Source: Cynocephalus volans (taxonomy: Eukaryota > Chordata > Mammalia > Dermoptera > Cynocephalidae). Taken from it: a stretch of 64,000 bases of DNA. The stretch covers positions 114,954,133 to 115,018,132 of the forward strand of contig NC_084463.1 of NCBI RefSeq assembly GCF_027409185.1, given 5' to 3'. Each line of letters begins with the position of its first letter. Within the stretch, counting starts at the first letter, position 1. Positions 24,186 through 35,758 of the stretch are shown here, in pieces. The position numbers and the translations under genes were made by a program. The notes under the pieces were generated by a model. That model was given only the letters and a program-made list of their open reading frames with translations. It did no database searches and had not been told where the DNA came from.

Positions 24186-24689
24186 CAAGATCAAGAACTC
24201 TAGATATGGAGGACAAATCAAGTTCAGAATTAAACTTAAGAAATTTAAGGGGCTAATGAGAAATCTAGATGACAGATAAATGGCATGTGGATTCGTAGAA
24301 GAGATAGTGATAGTAGACTATTCATTTAAAGAGTTTGGTTAGGATTTAAAAGAACTAGAGTATACAGTGCTAATAGTGCCTAGCATGTAGTAAATGCTTT
24401 GAAAAATGGAAAACACTGTTATCTTGAGGAGAGAGAGATGGCAGTACCTCAGAAGAGGGGGAAAGTGTATGTGTAGGTATGTATGTGTTTTGTGTGTGGT
24501 GGGTGGTGACTTGGGCATTTTTTAGGGTCTGAGGAAGGAGCCAATGAAATATGTCTAATGAAGAAAGGTCATGAATGAAATGGGAGGGAATCTACTTGGA
24601 GAATTTGTAGTGGATGGGAAGGTCATTCTCAGTCTGAAGGAGAAGAAAAGACTGAGTGTAGAAATAGCTTTGGAAGTGGGAAGAAGTTG

Positions 24690-24815
24690 ACGGAGTTCAC
24701 ACACAGGCTCGAATCTCAGCTCTGTCACACATTAGCCATGTCCCTTTCCTTACCTGAAAGTGGAGATAAAATCTCACATAAAATATACTCACAGGGTTAG
24801 AGTATATATAAATTA
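24690..24815 (+). repeat. MIR SINE
   Basis: 'ggctcgaatctcagctctgtcacacattagccatgtccc' is the MIR 5' and core region; the 3' part has decayed. Confidence 0.7.
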
Positions 24816-24829
24816 ACGCACGGGCTTGT

Positions 24830-25280
24830 CGCCTGAGCTCAGGCAGGTATATGTGTGTCTAACTACTTACTGGTCACTTCACTTCGATGTCTCACAGCTG
24901 CCTCAAACTCAGTTATGTCCACAATGTTTCTCTTCCAGAGTGACTTGTATCTGCCCTGCCATCTGTCCAGGTGCCCAAGCCTGGAGTCTAAGAGTCTTCC
25001 CTGAGTCTTATCTACTCCCCTAGTCAATTACATGTCAAGTCCTATCACTTCTGTTCCCTAAATATCTCTTGATTTTGCTCTTCAAGAGGGAGATGGTTCT
25101 CTCCATCTTTACTGCCACTGCAATCTCTTCTGCATGGCCTGCATAACCAGACTACCCAACCAGACTCCATTATTGCCTACCCTCCCCTCTGAACCTTCTT
25201 CCACAAGCAGCCAGAAGGGTTTCTGCAACACAATTCTAACCTTCACATTCCCTCTGTAAACCCTTCAGTGGTGAGCTAGG
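24830..25280 (+). mobile_element. L2 LINE fragment
   Basis: Pyrimidine-rich L2-type order, including 'tgtctcacagctgcctcaaactc' (about 24889), 'cctggagtctaagagtcttccctgagtc' (about 24979) and 'ccactgcaatctcttctgcatggcc' (about 25115). Inactive. Confidence 0.6.
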
Positions 25281-25661
25281 CTTGATGACAGATCTGCTCC
25301 AGGTTTGAGGATGGTGAGAATGATCACTGGGACTCAAGTCCTCAGTTCCAAACTTTGGCTTACTCCTGAAGCTCTAAGTAAGAAGTGCAAGAGATACATG
25401 AAAGATAAGAATACAGGTTAGTGGATGCTGCTCCCCGGTATCTTTCTTGTTTTTGCACAGGGGTGTCTTGGTAGAGTGAGATGTCTAACAGGAGAGAAGA
25501 ACACTGAACTGTGGGCTCACTACATTTTACACTCCTGGCTACATAGGCATATAGAAATAACTCATCTACCATGTAAGGTTATAATTTTGCTGCTCGACAA
25601 CTTACACAACTCATGCCCTCAGACTTTGGGCCTTGAATTTCTTGCACTGGGATAATAGCCC

Positions 25662-26625
25662 TTCGTGGTGGTTAGATTTACGCGTCAATTGGCTATGATA
25701 TAGTATATAGTTGTTGGGAAAATATAGGAAAATGGTCAGGGCCCCTCAGATATTCAGAATCTTGCTGAGCATTTGATGTAAATAGGCACGTACACTCAGG
25801 TGTTCCTTGGTTATCGTTTAGTGTAATTGCACACGTGCACCTAGGTGTCCTGGGTTCTGGACTTAAGCATAAAGGATGAATGGCTCTGATCCACAGGGCC
25901 CCCCACCCGGGTGGGGGGGGGTACGGGGAGGCCACTACTGCTGCTGGTGGCTACTGCTGCTAGTGCCCCCGGGACCCTCCACAAGGCCACCACCGCCGCT
26001 GGACCTGTAAGCTACCAGACCTGTGAGTTGCTGCTGCTGAGGAAGCTGAGGACTGAGCTCATGTTGTCTGCCAACAGTTCCCAGAATCTTTCCCAATTAC
26101 GTAGCATGGACCTGTGTGTGAGCGGTCTGGGGACCCAGCCTGGTGTGTGAGGGGTCTGGTGACCCAGTCTATACAATGGGTTTGAAGGGTCTGAGCCCTA
26201 GCTCTGACAATATAAATGGAAACTTAGTATAAAATAATAACTAAAATAATGAAACATTTTGGCTTTAGTTATGATTTGCCTTACTTTACAATGGTTGTTC
26301 AATCAAACACTGATGTAAGTGTTGGCTATGAAAGTATTTTGTAGATCTACAATCAGCTAACTATAAAGGAGATGATTATCCAAAATGTGGGTGGTCCTTG
26401 ATCAATCAGTTGAAGTCCTTAGCACTAAATTGTCCCTTAGTAAGAAATTCTGCCTCAAGATTACAGTATCAACTCCCGCTTGAGAGTTTCCAGCCTGCCA
26501 GCTTGACCTACAGATTTTGGATTTCTCAGCTCCCATATCACATGAACCAATTCCTTGAAATAAAAACAAAAGAAAAAAAATATCTCCTACTGGTTCTGCT
26601 TCTCTCGGAGAACCCTGACTGTATG
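25662..26625 (+). mobile_element. MLT1-type LTR, split by a younger insertion
   Basis: Left piece 25662-25714 ('gtggttagatttacgcgtcaattggc'). Right piece 26294-26625, with 'gtaagtgttggctatgaaagtattttgtagat' and 'atccaaaatgtgggtgg', and ending 'tctctcggagaaccctgac'. This is the MLT1 order. Confidence 0.7.
25715..26293 (+). mobile_element. Probable LTR-like insertion inside MLT1
   Basis: About 579 bp of unrelated, partly GC-rich sequence interrupts MLT1. It begins TGGGAAAA and has a 'gcataaagg' TATA-like box (about 25868), a CTGCTG-rich middle (25930-26040), and two related 'gtctgg(g/t)gacccag' blocks near 26128-26168. A 5-bp repeat, gttgt, flanks it (25710-25714 and 26294-26298), as for a retroviral-type integration. 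The 3' end lacks a clean CA, so LTR identity is an inference. Confidence 0.4.
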
Positions 26626-26759
26626 CCCCTCATCAGCACCTGCACTTTTCCACTTAGGGGCTTGGTCATGGCTTACCACAAATGCCCTCCCCCTGACCCC
26701 TGCTTGATCTAATATAAATACCAATCTCTCACTATCGCTTTACAAGGCCCTCTAAATCT

Positions 26760-27450
26760 AACCCAGTGGTTTTCATCTTTGGTCACACAAGCTGGATCAG
26801 GATTTTCACAAAAACACTGACATTCAGGCACTACTCCTAAAAGTCCAACTCCAGTCTCATCTCTTCCCACTTTAACTTTTACTCTCTGTGCTCTGACTTT
26901 ACTCTATTCCCTGCTTCTTAAACATGTTTGAAACTGTGTGATAATTACTTAACGACTAGTTACTGTCTGGAAAGAAAAGGCCTGATTTGTAGTGTTTGCC
27001 AGTTTCCACTTTGTAAATACTCCCAAACATGACTGATTCAAGCTACCAATGAGATATCACTGAAAACAGAGCTGGGAAGAGGTTCTAACAGTTGGCTTCC
27101 ACAAGCAGGTATGAGCAGTCTCCAGAATGCCATGATACTGTGACTGTGCCCTGGTCTCTACGCCTGAATGCCCCACACTCTTCCCCCTCTCCCACCACTT
27201 CCTTTCAATCTTCAGATTATTTAAAGTTTATTTCTTAAGAGAGCTCCTTCCCTAGCTCCTGGTTATATCTTTGTTACAGATACCTAAGATGCACTGCTCT
27301 TTCTTGTTGCTAATCATACTTTACGTTAATATTTGACATCAACCTTCCCTACCCCCTACCTATGAGGGTAGGTATCATGTCTTTCCTGTTCACCACTCCA
27401 TCCTCACCGCTTGCCAGTGTTTGGTACACGGTAAATACTCAAAAAATTTT
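26760..27450 (+). mobile_element. Short MER5-like start followed by L2 LINE 3' fragment
   Basis: 26762-26835 resembles a MER5-type end ('cagtggttttcatctttggtcacac'). From about 26845 the sequence is L2-like and runs to 'tttggtacacggtaaatactcaa' (about 27420), the L2 3' terminus. Confidence 0.5.
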
Positions 27451-27459
27451 GTTTCCTTT

Positions 27460-28330
27460 CTCCCTTTGAGGCCTCACTTTGCAGAGGCAGGGGACCTGGT
27501 CTTCTGCTGAGTGAAGAAGTTGTGGCAGAGGACTCGAGAGGTACTAAGTTGGAGTAGCCACTATGGGAAATGAGAATGAATGCTGACTAGGGGAGGATGA
27601 AAGGGCTGCTTGGTAACCCTCGTGTCCATACAAATGGTTAAAGTTACAAGTTCCAAATGGAAACAAGGAACAAGGCTTGTGAGAATCTGGGACTTATAAA
27701 AGAAGAACATGAATGGTTGGATGAACCTGGGGTTGAGGATTAGCATGGAGGGGTCAGGGAAAGGCAGTGGATGAGGCTGAATTATTTGATCACTGTTAGG
27801 AATCAGCTGAGCTCAGCAGCACCTGAGCTCAAGCCAGCCCTATTCCACAGGCAGGCCCAGCAATCCTTGGCAGCTCCCACATGTGGTGTGTATGACATTG
27901 CTTTCTGGTTTCTCTAGGGTTCTGTAAAGTTGCCTCTGCATTCCTGGGTCCTATCCTTGGCCCAGCCTTCAAGAGACTTAAGGACCAATAGCCTTAATGA
28001 TCCTGCCTTGACCTGGCATCACCTGTTCTTTTTTTGGAATCCTCAACCCTGGCGCCTGCATGTTCTGCTATTTCCAGAAATCCACTCAACCATGATCAAG
28101 GAGGCAGTTCTCCAGCAAAACTAGTCTTCCTCAGTGAGGCTCCGGGAGGGTATCTGGCTATCTCACAGGAACTGTGTGGCATTCAGCTGACACATTACAA
28201 GCTCATTTCCCATCCAGTTTTAAAGCTTCTACCACCCATCATGGACCCTTAGTAACTTCCTGTCTCTGGATTGAAAGATCAATGGTTCTAATTTGCAGAG
28301 GGGAGATCATTGACATGACTTGATCCAATG
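27460..28330. other. No recognisable feature
   Basis: Intergenic sequence; no exon or repeat family that I can support. Confidence 0.4.
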
Positions 28331-28534
28331 ATTGATCAGCTCATTCTTGCTTTTGTTATCTCTTATTTCCTTAGTTGCTTTGCTCACCTGACAGAATCCT
28401 GTGCATTTTTAGATACTAGATATGATATCCTTTCCTAGGAAGGCTTTTCTACCTGGATTAGATTAGACCACAGCCTCCTATGCCTACTCCAAAGATAGCA
28501 TTTATCACATTGGGTTCTAATTGCATCCTTCCTT

Positions 28535-28878
28535 CATGTCACAAATACTTATTGAGCAGCAACTATACTTGGTGCTGTGTTTAGTGTTAAGATAAAGAGC
28601 AAAATGGATGTAGTCCCTGTGTGAATGTCTAAGAGGGAGTATCCATTAATCAAATAACCACCCTAATAAATGTATTAACTAAATTGAAATGGTGAGCTGA
28701 AAGAAAGCTATATCCACCCTTTGAAATCAAGTAAGAAATAAATATAACTTAAACTTGGGGTGGTAGTCTGGGAAGGCTTCCCTAAGGAAGCAATGCTTAG
28801 CTAAGATCTGAAAAATAAATAAGAGTTAACTGGGAATAGAAAAGACAAGGGGACTCCAGACCAGGAAAATATCATATG
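28535..28878 (+). repeat. Unassigned old dispersed repeat (resumes 29735-29870)
   Basis: 'cacaaatacttattgagcagcaactatacttggtgctgtg' followed by 'ctgggaaggcttccctaaggaagcaatg' is the same order seen at 41088-41790. The L1 pair at 28895 interrupts it. Confidence 0.45.
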
Positions 28879-28894
28879 AAAAGGCCCCGTGGCA

Positions 28895-29718
28895 AAGATT
28901 TGGAACCAACCTAAATGTTCATCAATGGGCGATTGGAAAAAGAAAATGGGGTATATACACAAGGGAATACTCAGCCATAAAAAAGAATGAAATTTTGCTA
29001 TTCCCAGCAACATTGATGAGCTCTGAGAAAATTATGTTAAGTGAATTAAGCCAGGCACAAAAAAGAGAAATACTGCATTTTCTCATTCATACATGGAAGC
29101 TAAAAAACTTGATCTTGTAGAAGTAAAGAGTAGAATAGTGGTTACTGGAAATTACTAAGGGTATGGGGGGAGATGGGAAGAAGGGGGTCAATGGATACAA
29201 AATTGCAAACACATACGAAGAATAAAATCTAGTGTTCTATAGCAATATAGGGAGACTGCAGCCAACAACATATTACTGTATGACTTCAAGTAGCTAGTTG
29301 AGAGGATGTTGAATATTTCCAACACAAAGGGGTGACAAATGTTTGAGGTGATAGATATACTAAATACCCTGATATGATCATTGCACACTGTATAAATGTA
29401 CCCAAATATCAAATTGCGATACATAAATATATATAATTATCATGGGTCAATTAAGAAAAAACAAATTAAAAAGAAAAACACTTTTTTTTCAGAGACAGAG
29501 TAAAGTTACCAGAAACTGGGAAGAAGGAATAATGAGAAGTTATTGCTTAATGGGTATGGAGTGTATGTTTAGGATGACAAAAACATTTTGGAAATAGATG
29601 GAGGCAGTGGTTACAAGGCATTATAAACGTAATTAATTCCATGCAATTGTATGTTTAAAAATGCTTAAATTGGCAATCCTTATGTTATATATAGTTTACC
29701 ACAGTAAGAAACAACGAC
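28895..29718 (+). mobile_element. Two L1 3' ends in tandem within one target-site duplication
   Basis: First segment 28895-29485: ORF2 C-terminus ('caacctaaatgttcatcaatggg'), 3' UTR and A-rich end. Second segment 29490-29718: a different, older-looking L1 3' UTR ('agttaccagaaactgggaagaag' to 'tatatagtttaccacagtaag'). A single 16-bp duplication, aaaaggccc(c/t)gtggca, flanks the pair (28879-28894 and 29719-29734). Confidence 0.8.
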
Positions 29719-30301
29719 AAAAGGCCCTGTGGCAGGAAGACCATGCCGATGTGACACACTGAAAGGCCAGGGTAACTGGAGCCCAGAGTGGGAGGAAGAG
29801 CACGGTGAGGAATGAGGCTGGAACGACCATCAGGTGTCACATCACACACAGGCTGTGGACTACATTAAAGGTTTTGTACAGGACCTGGCACATTGTTGGC
29901 TACTTCTATGAAGTCAAGAAACCACTCCTATAAACTTCCTAGATCTACAGATGAGCCAAACTCTCCAGGAAGTCTCTAAAGTACCCCTCTTTATAGAAAC
30001 AATGAATCTTATCATTGTCCTGACAAGTCTGAATAGGAGAGACCAGGCCCAGATTTATAGTGCCTGGCTCAGAGCCTTACCAAGGACAAGGGCAAGATAT
30101 TTGTTAGCTCTGCACATCCCTTACATGCAGCAGTGGCTTCAGGGATGTCCATAAAAGTTTCGCCAAGAGCAGAGATATCTGAGGAGCCAAATAAGTGAAA
30201 AGCCTTATCCCCCACCCCCAGATGTATTCTTGAAAATGAATAGATAATTGTCTAGGATGGATTTAGCAAATAAAATGGCTCATGGAAAACCAAGTCCAGC
30301 T

Positions 30302-30346
30302 GGTGAGTTAGCTCAGTTGGTTAGAACACAACCCTGTAACACCAAG
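30302..30346 (+). mobile_element. Tailless tRNA-Ile-like 5'-half retropseudogene
   Basis: 45-bp insert starting 'ggtgagttagctcagttgg', which is the D-arm/A-box half of a tRNA-Ile or CYN-type monomer. It ends at 'aacaccaag' just past the anticodon region, with no B box and no A tail. A perfect 15-bp direct repeat, aaaccaagtccagct, flanks it (30287-30301 and 30347-30361). The duplication shows a retroposition event; the tailless, 3'-truncated form fits the class of tailless retropseudogenes reported in mammals. Confidence 0.75.
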
Positions 30347-30377
30347 AAACCAAGTCCAGCTAGGGACCTCACAGTAA

Positions 30378-30402
30378 AAAACAAACAAACAAACAAACAA
30401 AC
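30378..30402 (+). repeat. (AAAC)n simple repeat
   Basis: Short perfect aaac tetranucleotide run. Confidence 0.8.
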
Positions 30403-31029
30403 TGATTTGCTTTAAATCCCTGACAATTAATACTCAATACTTGCTTTAGAGGTCTGGTCAAAGTCACAACCAATTTCCCCTAGCGTGTCTGCTGAAGAAT
30501 GACTCTTTTGAAAATCAGATAAAGCAAGAGAGCAGAGAAAGTGAATTTTGCTTACTGTTGGAAGAATTTTCTGAGTCAGAGTGATCTGAAGATAGAATGA
30601 GCTACCTTAGGAGACAGTGACCTCAAAATTTCAAAAATAAGCTAGAAGACCATTTGGGGGATGTTATAGAGGAGATTCAACCATGTAGGTTGGTGTACAG
30701 GGCCTTAACAGTTTCTTTCCACCATAAGAATCTTAGAGGCAGAAAGACTGATGTGAAACAGTAGCTACAGGGTGGGGAGAAATGAGACATCAGAGAGAGA
30801 GAAGAGCATGATGGAAGAGTAAGAACAGAGGGACTTAATTTCATTAGGAGTGGAAGCAGCTTATGCTATTGCACCTAATCTGGTCTGGGCTTGGGAACCA
30901 GAGCAAAGAGATCTGATGATACATCCTTCCTGGGAACTGTGGTTCCCAATTTGAACACAGGCCTGCACCTCCAGCCAGCTCCAATGATATGCTTTCCAGA
31001 TTCTGTGGGTTGATCAAGAGTTATAATTT

Positions 31030-31480
31030 GGATGGGTATGAGTTATCTACTGTCATGTAGCAAATTACCTCAAAACTTAGCAGTTCGCAACAACAAATAC
31101 TTATTATCTCACACAGTTTCTGAGGGTCAGGAATCTGGGAGAGGCTAAGGGGGGTGCTTTTGGCTCAGAGTCTCGCATGAGGATGCAGTGAAACTCTCAG
31201 CTGGGGCTGCAGTCATCTCAAGACTCACTGGGGTTTGGAGAATCCACTTCTGAACTCACTCCCTTGGTTATCAGTAGGTTTACATCCCTCACTGGCTATG
31301 GCTATTGGCTAGAGACTTCCATTCCTTGACACATGGGTCTCTCCATATTTTACTTTAGTGGCTTCGTGACATAGCATCCGGCTTCCCACAGAGGAAGTGA
31401 TTCAATAGGGAAAGGAAGTGAGCAAGCGAGGGAGAAAGTGCTCAAAAAGGAAGCCAGACTGGGATGTAGAATAATGAGAC
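31030..31480 (-). repeat. Old interspersed repeat, family not assigned
   Basis: 'tactgtcatgtagcaaattacctcaaaacttagcagttcgcaacaacaaatacttattatctcac' and 'ggctgcagtcatctcaagactcactggggt' are typical of a widespread mammalian repeat. A similar but weaker copy lies at 45140-45600. I cannot name it reliably. Confidence 0.4.
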
Positions 31481-31539
31481 AGGCTGCCCAGTTGAAACTG
31501 AAGAGAAACCTGGCAAGAAAAGAAACAAACAACCAATAA

Positions 31540-32350
31540 GCACATAATGAGATACTCAATTTTTCACCAGTAATTAGAGAAATAAAAATCAAAATCCATG
31601 AGATACTGCTACAGAATCATATGAATGACTAAAATTAAAAGACCAAAAACAATCATTGGCAAGGATGAGTTGAATAAGTCAAATGATCATACATTTCTGC
31701 TGGGAGTGTCAAATGGCATAGCCATTTGGAAAACAGTTTAGTTATGTGCACATTTATCATACTACATCTAGCTATTTATCCAAGGGAAATGACTTCTACT
31801 GTTCACAGAAAGACTAGTACATAAATGCTCATGAGTAACATTTGTGATAACCAAAAACTGGAACTAATTTGTGTTCATCCAACAAAATGGTATACAATGG
31901 AACACTAGACAATCCTTCCCCTCCCAAATCCTTGAGAATTAATACTCAGTTAATGTCCAACTAATTCCACAAATAATTATGTACTGATACATGCAAGAGT
32001 ATAAGTAAATTTCACAAACATTGTGCTGAATGAAAGAAGCTGGGTACAAGAGAGTACATTCCACCTCCCCCCCTCCACTCCCATGGTAAAATGAATCCAC
32101 GGTGATAGAAAATAGGTCAGTAATTTTGTGGGGCAGGGGTTTGGGGAATATTGACTTCAAAATGGCACAAAGAACATTCTGGAATGATGGAAATAGTCTA
32201 TACTTTTTTTTGTGGTGATAGTTACATGGCTTATATGGTACACATTTGATTGATCCGGACTACCAAGGGGAAGTTGGATTACTATTTCATAATGGAAGTA
32301 AATAAGATTATGTTTAGAATGCAGGTGATCCCTTAGGGCATCTCTTAGCA
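31540..32350 (+). mobile_element. Ancient L1 (L1M) 3' fragment
   Basis: ORF2 C-terminal order: 'gagatactgctacagaatcatatgaatgac', 'tttctgctgggagtgtcaaatggcatagccatttggaaaacag', then 3' UTR with 'agttacatggcttatatggtacacatttg'. Many indels; inactive. Confidence 0.7.
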
Positions 32351-32362
32351 CTACCATGCCCT

Positions 32363-32458
32363 GTGATTAAGGTCAATGGTTGATTACAGCACGGTGTTGT
32401 AACACCAAGGTCGAGGGTTCGGATCCCTTTACTGGCCAGCTGCCCCTCCCCCCCCAAA
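32363..32458 (+). mobile_element. tRNA-Ile-derived SINE monomer (CYN-like)
   Basis: The core 'cacggtgttgtaacaccaaggtcgagggttcggatccc' (about 32391-32427) gives an anticodon-stem-like part and a canonical B box, followed by 'tactggccagctgcccc' and a short A-ended tail. The 5' A-box part has diverged. Monomeric, unlike the dimeric copies. Confidence 0.7.
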
Positions 32459-32464
32459 AGTCAA

Positions 32465-33040
32465 CGGGACATTATGACAATCCAATCCAGACTACAAATG
32501 GCCCAGACTCTTCAGGGATGAAGGTTTGGGTCACCCCACCGGGTATGACCAGCTGAGAAACACGACCAGCTGAGGTGCTTGCTGAAGGCAAAGGGAATAC
32601 GGAATGGATAGTAAAGAAAGTAATTATAAATACCAGCTATGATTACGTGACCAGTTACAGAAACGAGGACTGTAATTGTTCTCCCTTATTTTGTTAGGAG
32701 TACGTCTGTGTGTGTGTGTATATATAGTATAGATATTAAGCTATTATCTTTGTTTTTGTTTTTCCTATTTTTTATCATGTAACATAAGACTTACTGACTT
32801 TATGTTAGTATTTAAATATTGTTAACTTTACATCATAGTATTTGTATTTAAGTCATGGGGTATCAGGAGAAGAGTAAACATCACCTAAGGACTTTACCTC
32901 ATCTTCTGGGAAAGAGATTAATGCATTTTCAGTTGTATGAAGCATAGTTAAATCATGTTAGGTGGAACTGTTTTGTTATTGTCTCATTTAGAGATTGTGG
33001 TTTAAGGAGATACATATGGGCACCAAATTGACAAGGGGTG
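32465..33040. other. No recognisable feature
   Basis: AT-rich intergenic sequence with a short (TG)n(TA)n run at 32708-32727. Confidence 0.4.
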
Positions 33041-33044
33041 GACT

Positions 33045-33617
33045 TGTGACAGTTAATTGTAGGTTTCAAGTAGATTAGAATAAGAAATACCTGGAAACCA
33101 GGCAAAGCATTACTTCTGGGTGTACCTGTGAAGGTACACCCAGAGGACATTAGCGTATAATCCTGAGTGGACTAGGTGGGAAAGATTCGCCCTCAGTAAG
33201 AGTGGGCACCATCTAATCTGCTGGGGGCTCAGAGAGAACAAAAATGGAGGAAAAGGCTAATCTCACATTCTATCCCCTGGAGCTGGGATACACTCTCCTC
33301 TCCTGATTTCTGTGGACATCAGAACTAGAGACTTTTCAGTCTTTGGGTTCCAGGACTTAAACCAGTGGCCCTCCAGGGCTCTCAGGCTTTTGGCCTTGGA
33401 CTGAGAATTACACCATTTGCTTCCCTGGTTCTGAGACTTTCAGACTTGGACTAAGCCATGGTGCCAGCATCCCAGGGTCTTCAGTTTGCAGATGGCTTAT
33501 CGTGGGACTTCTTAGCCTTCCTAACTGGGTGAGCCAATTTTCCTAATAATGCCCCTGCTCATATATCGTATACATATCCTATTGGTTCTGTCTCTCTGGA
33601 GAACCCTGCGTAATACA
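33045..33617 (+). mobile_element. MLT1-type MaLR solo LTR
   Basis: Begins TGTGACAGTTAATTG and ends 'tattggttctgtctctctggagaaccctgcgtaataca', the MLT1 terminus. Length is 573 bp. A perfect 13-bp hairpin lies at 33115-33144. Confidence 0.8.
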
Positions 33618-34224
33618 GTATACATTTGGCAAAACCCATTGAAATATAATTTTAAATTATATAATTTTATATTATGTAATTTTTACCTTATGAATTTTGA
33701 CTTTAAGAGTAAAAAATTATAAATATGTAAACTACAAATTTTTAAAAATGCAAGGGATAATTCATAGAAAAAAAATAGTACTTAGAAATTTTATTGCCCT
33801 CTCTTAGTCTTTTCAAGATCAACAACTCAGGCAAAAATAATGTATATGAATAACATAAGTAATCACTTTAAATATATGTACAAGGTGTATACAATTTTTT
33901 TTTTTTTTTTTACCACAGGGAAAATGCTTTTTTCCCCCCAATATGTTTAAAACATTTATAGAAGAAATCACATGATAAGCCTTGTGAAAAAAATCTCAAT
34001 AAATTTCACAAGTAAAAAATTTTAGAGATCATTTTATCAAATCTCAGAAACTCTGGAACTGAATAACCAAGGTATAATTTCAAAAGCTATTTTAAGTTTC
34101 AAAATGCTGTTTTAAACACCTTTTTTTGAGTCAAAGTGGAAATCAAAACAAAAATCATAGAATACTTTAAAAGTGAGTTCTTTACATCTCAAAGCATAGT
34201 ATATGGTTAAAGATGAATTCAGAG

Positions 34225-35758
34225 GAGTTCAAGATGGCGGCGGCTGCGGCGGCTGGCGCGGAGTAGCTGAGGTGGAAAAGGTGGCCACTGGGCCTCAGGC
34301 AGCCGGGAAACTTGCGGACCTTTCTCTGGCCATCTCTTAAGGGAGGACTGCTGCTGCTGGCCGGTCGTGGGGGCTCAACGCCACTTTGCCCCCGGCAGGA
34401 GAGGCTGCCTCATTTACAGGCAACAGCTTTGAAGTGTGGAGCAGGAAAAGAACTGACTCTTAGCTGCAAAAGCGAGTCTTGAAACAGGGAACACGGCGCC
34501 AGGGCTGCTGTGGATGCAGCCAGGATCCCGGAGGCTGGGGCCGCACTGAAGGCGGCCAGCTGCCCTATCCAGGATTCGAGGTTTCAGGCCGGCATTAAAG
34601 AAGACTCCTGGGAGCGCCGGAGCGGCGCCGCGACTGAACAGCCCGAGGCGGCAGCGCCGAGAACACGGAAGGCAACAAACCAGAGACAGAGCGAGCGCCC
34701 GACCTGGCACAGCACTGTGAGTGATCCCTGGCAAAGCTCTGTTCGGGGGGTGGATGCCCACGCGGCTCCCCGCCTGCACCACCAGGCCACTCATTGCCCC
34801 GGTGCTGCCTCCATTTTCCCAGGTGCGGGCAGCTCCGCCCTGCTCGGCCATCACTGAGCCCATTTGCTTGGCCTGGCGCGGGGCTTTCCGGACCCTGCGG
34901 GCCGGCCTCCTCTCCCACTCCCTCCACGGTTCTCTGGCAGGGCTGGGGGTGTGGGGCGTCCCGACCAGTTTTGGGAGGGCTAGGAAGTACGGGCGGGCTG
35001 ACTGTCACTCCACCACACCCTGGACTCCGGCCCCGGTAAACTTCCTGTTACTGGGAGGCAGATACCATCTCTGCGACCACCAGTTTGGAAAAAAGCCTAA
35101 CGAATTTCTGGTTGGGAATAGTGTAGTAGGAGAGTTCCCAGGTCTGCTTGAACCTGCCGGAGAGCAGGCTGCAGGCGGGCACTAGACTCGGTTTATACCG
35201 GGGGGATACAAAGGTGAACAAGACCCGAGAAAGATCTACACAGTGCTACAAAGGCACCCAGAGAGACTGGTCGTCTGTGCCTAGCAGAAACCTGGTAGAC
35301 TTCCTGGGCGAGGCGGTGCTGAGCAGGGTCTTGAAGGCCCAGCTGATAGACGAGGGGTGCAGAAGACACGCCCCAACCCAGCACAGTGTGCACAGAGGGG
35401 GGAGACGTGCGGCCAGGGAGGCGGAGACTGGACAGAAACCACACACCCGGTGGGGTCGCCACTGCACGATCTAACAGCCTGGGCCAGAGCACACTGAACG
35501 GGGAGAAGTCCTGTACAGAAAGTGAAAGCTCAACAGAGATCACACACCCTGTGGTACGTGATCCACCAGCCCAGCAGAGTACAAGCTGACCAGAAAGGTG
35601 GATCCCCGGAGAAGCCCAAGACCCGAGGCAACCACACACACAAGACACTAGAGGCCAACTGAGCAGTCACGGCGGGAGCCATACCAAATTGGCAACCACA
35701 GCAACATCCTAGTTAGTCATTAGTCTTAAACCGGTGGACTGTGAAACCCCCTGCCACA
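34225..35758 (+). promoter_or_regulatory. L1 5' UTR and internal promoter
   Basis: The GC-rich 1.5-kb leader begins within ten bases of the duplication with 'caagatggcggcggctgcgg', a YY1-type motif placed as at the start of the human L1 promoter. It is CpG-rich to about 35040. Several open frames on both strands (up to 154 codons) are unlikely to be genes; I could not establish an ORF0 equivalent. Confidence 0.75.

Noticed and set aside
34414..35648. Open frames of 110-154 codons on both strands in the L1 5' UTR, including a possible ORF0
   Set aside because: CG-rich leader with chance open frames. I could not match position or sequence to the primate antisense ORF0.
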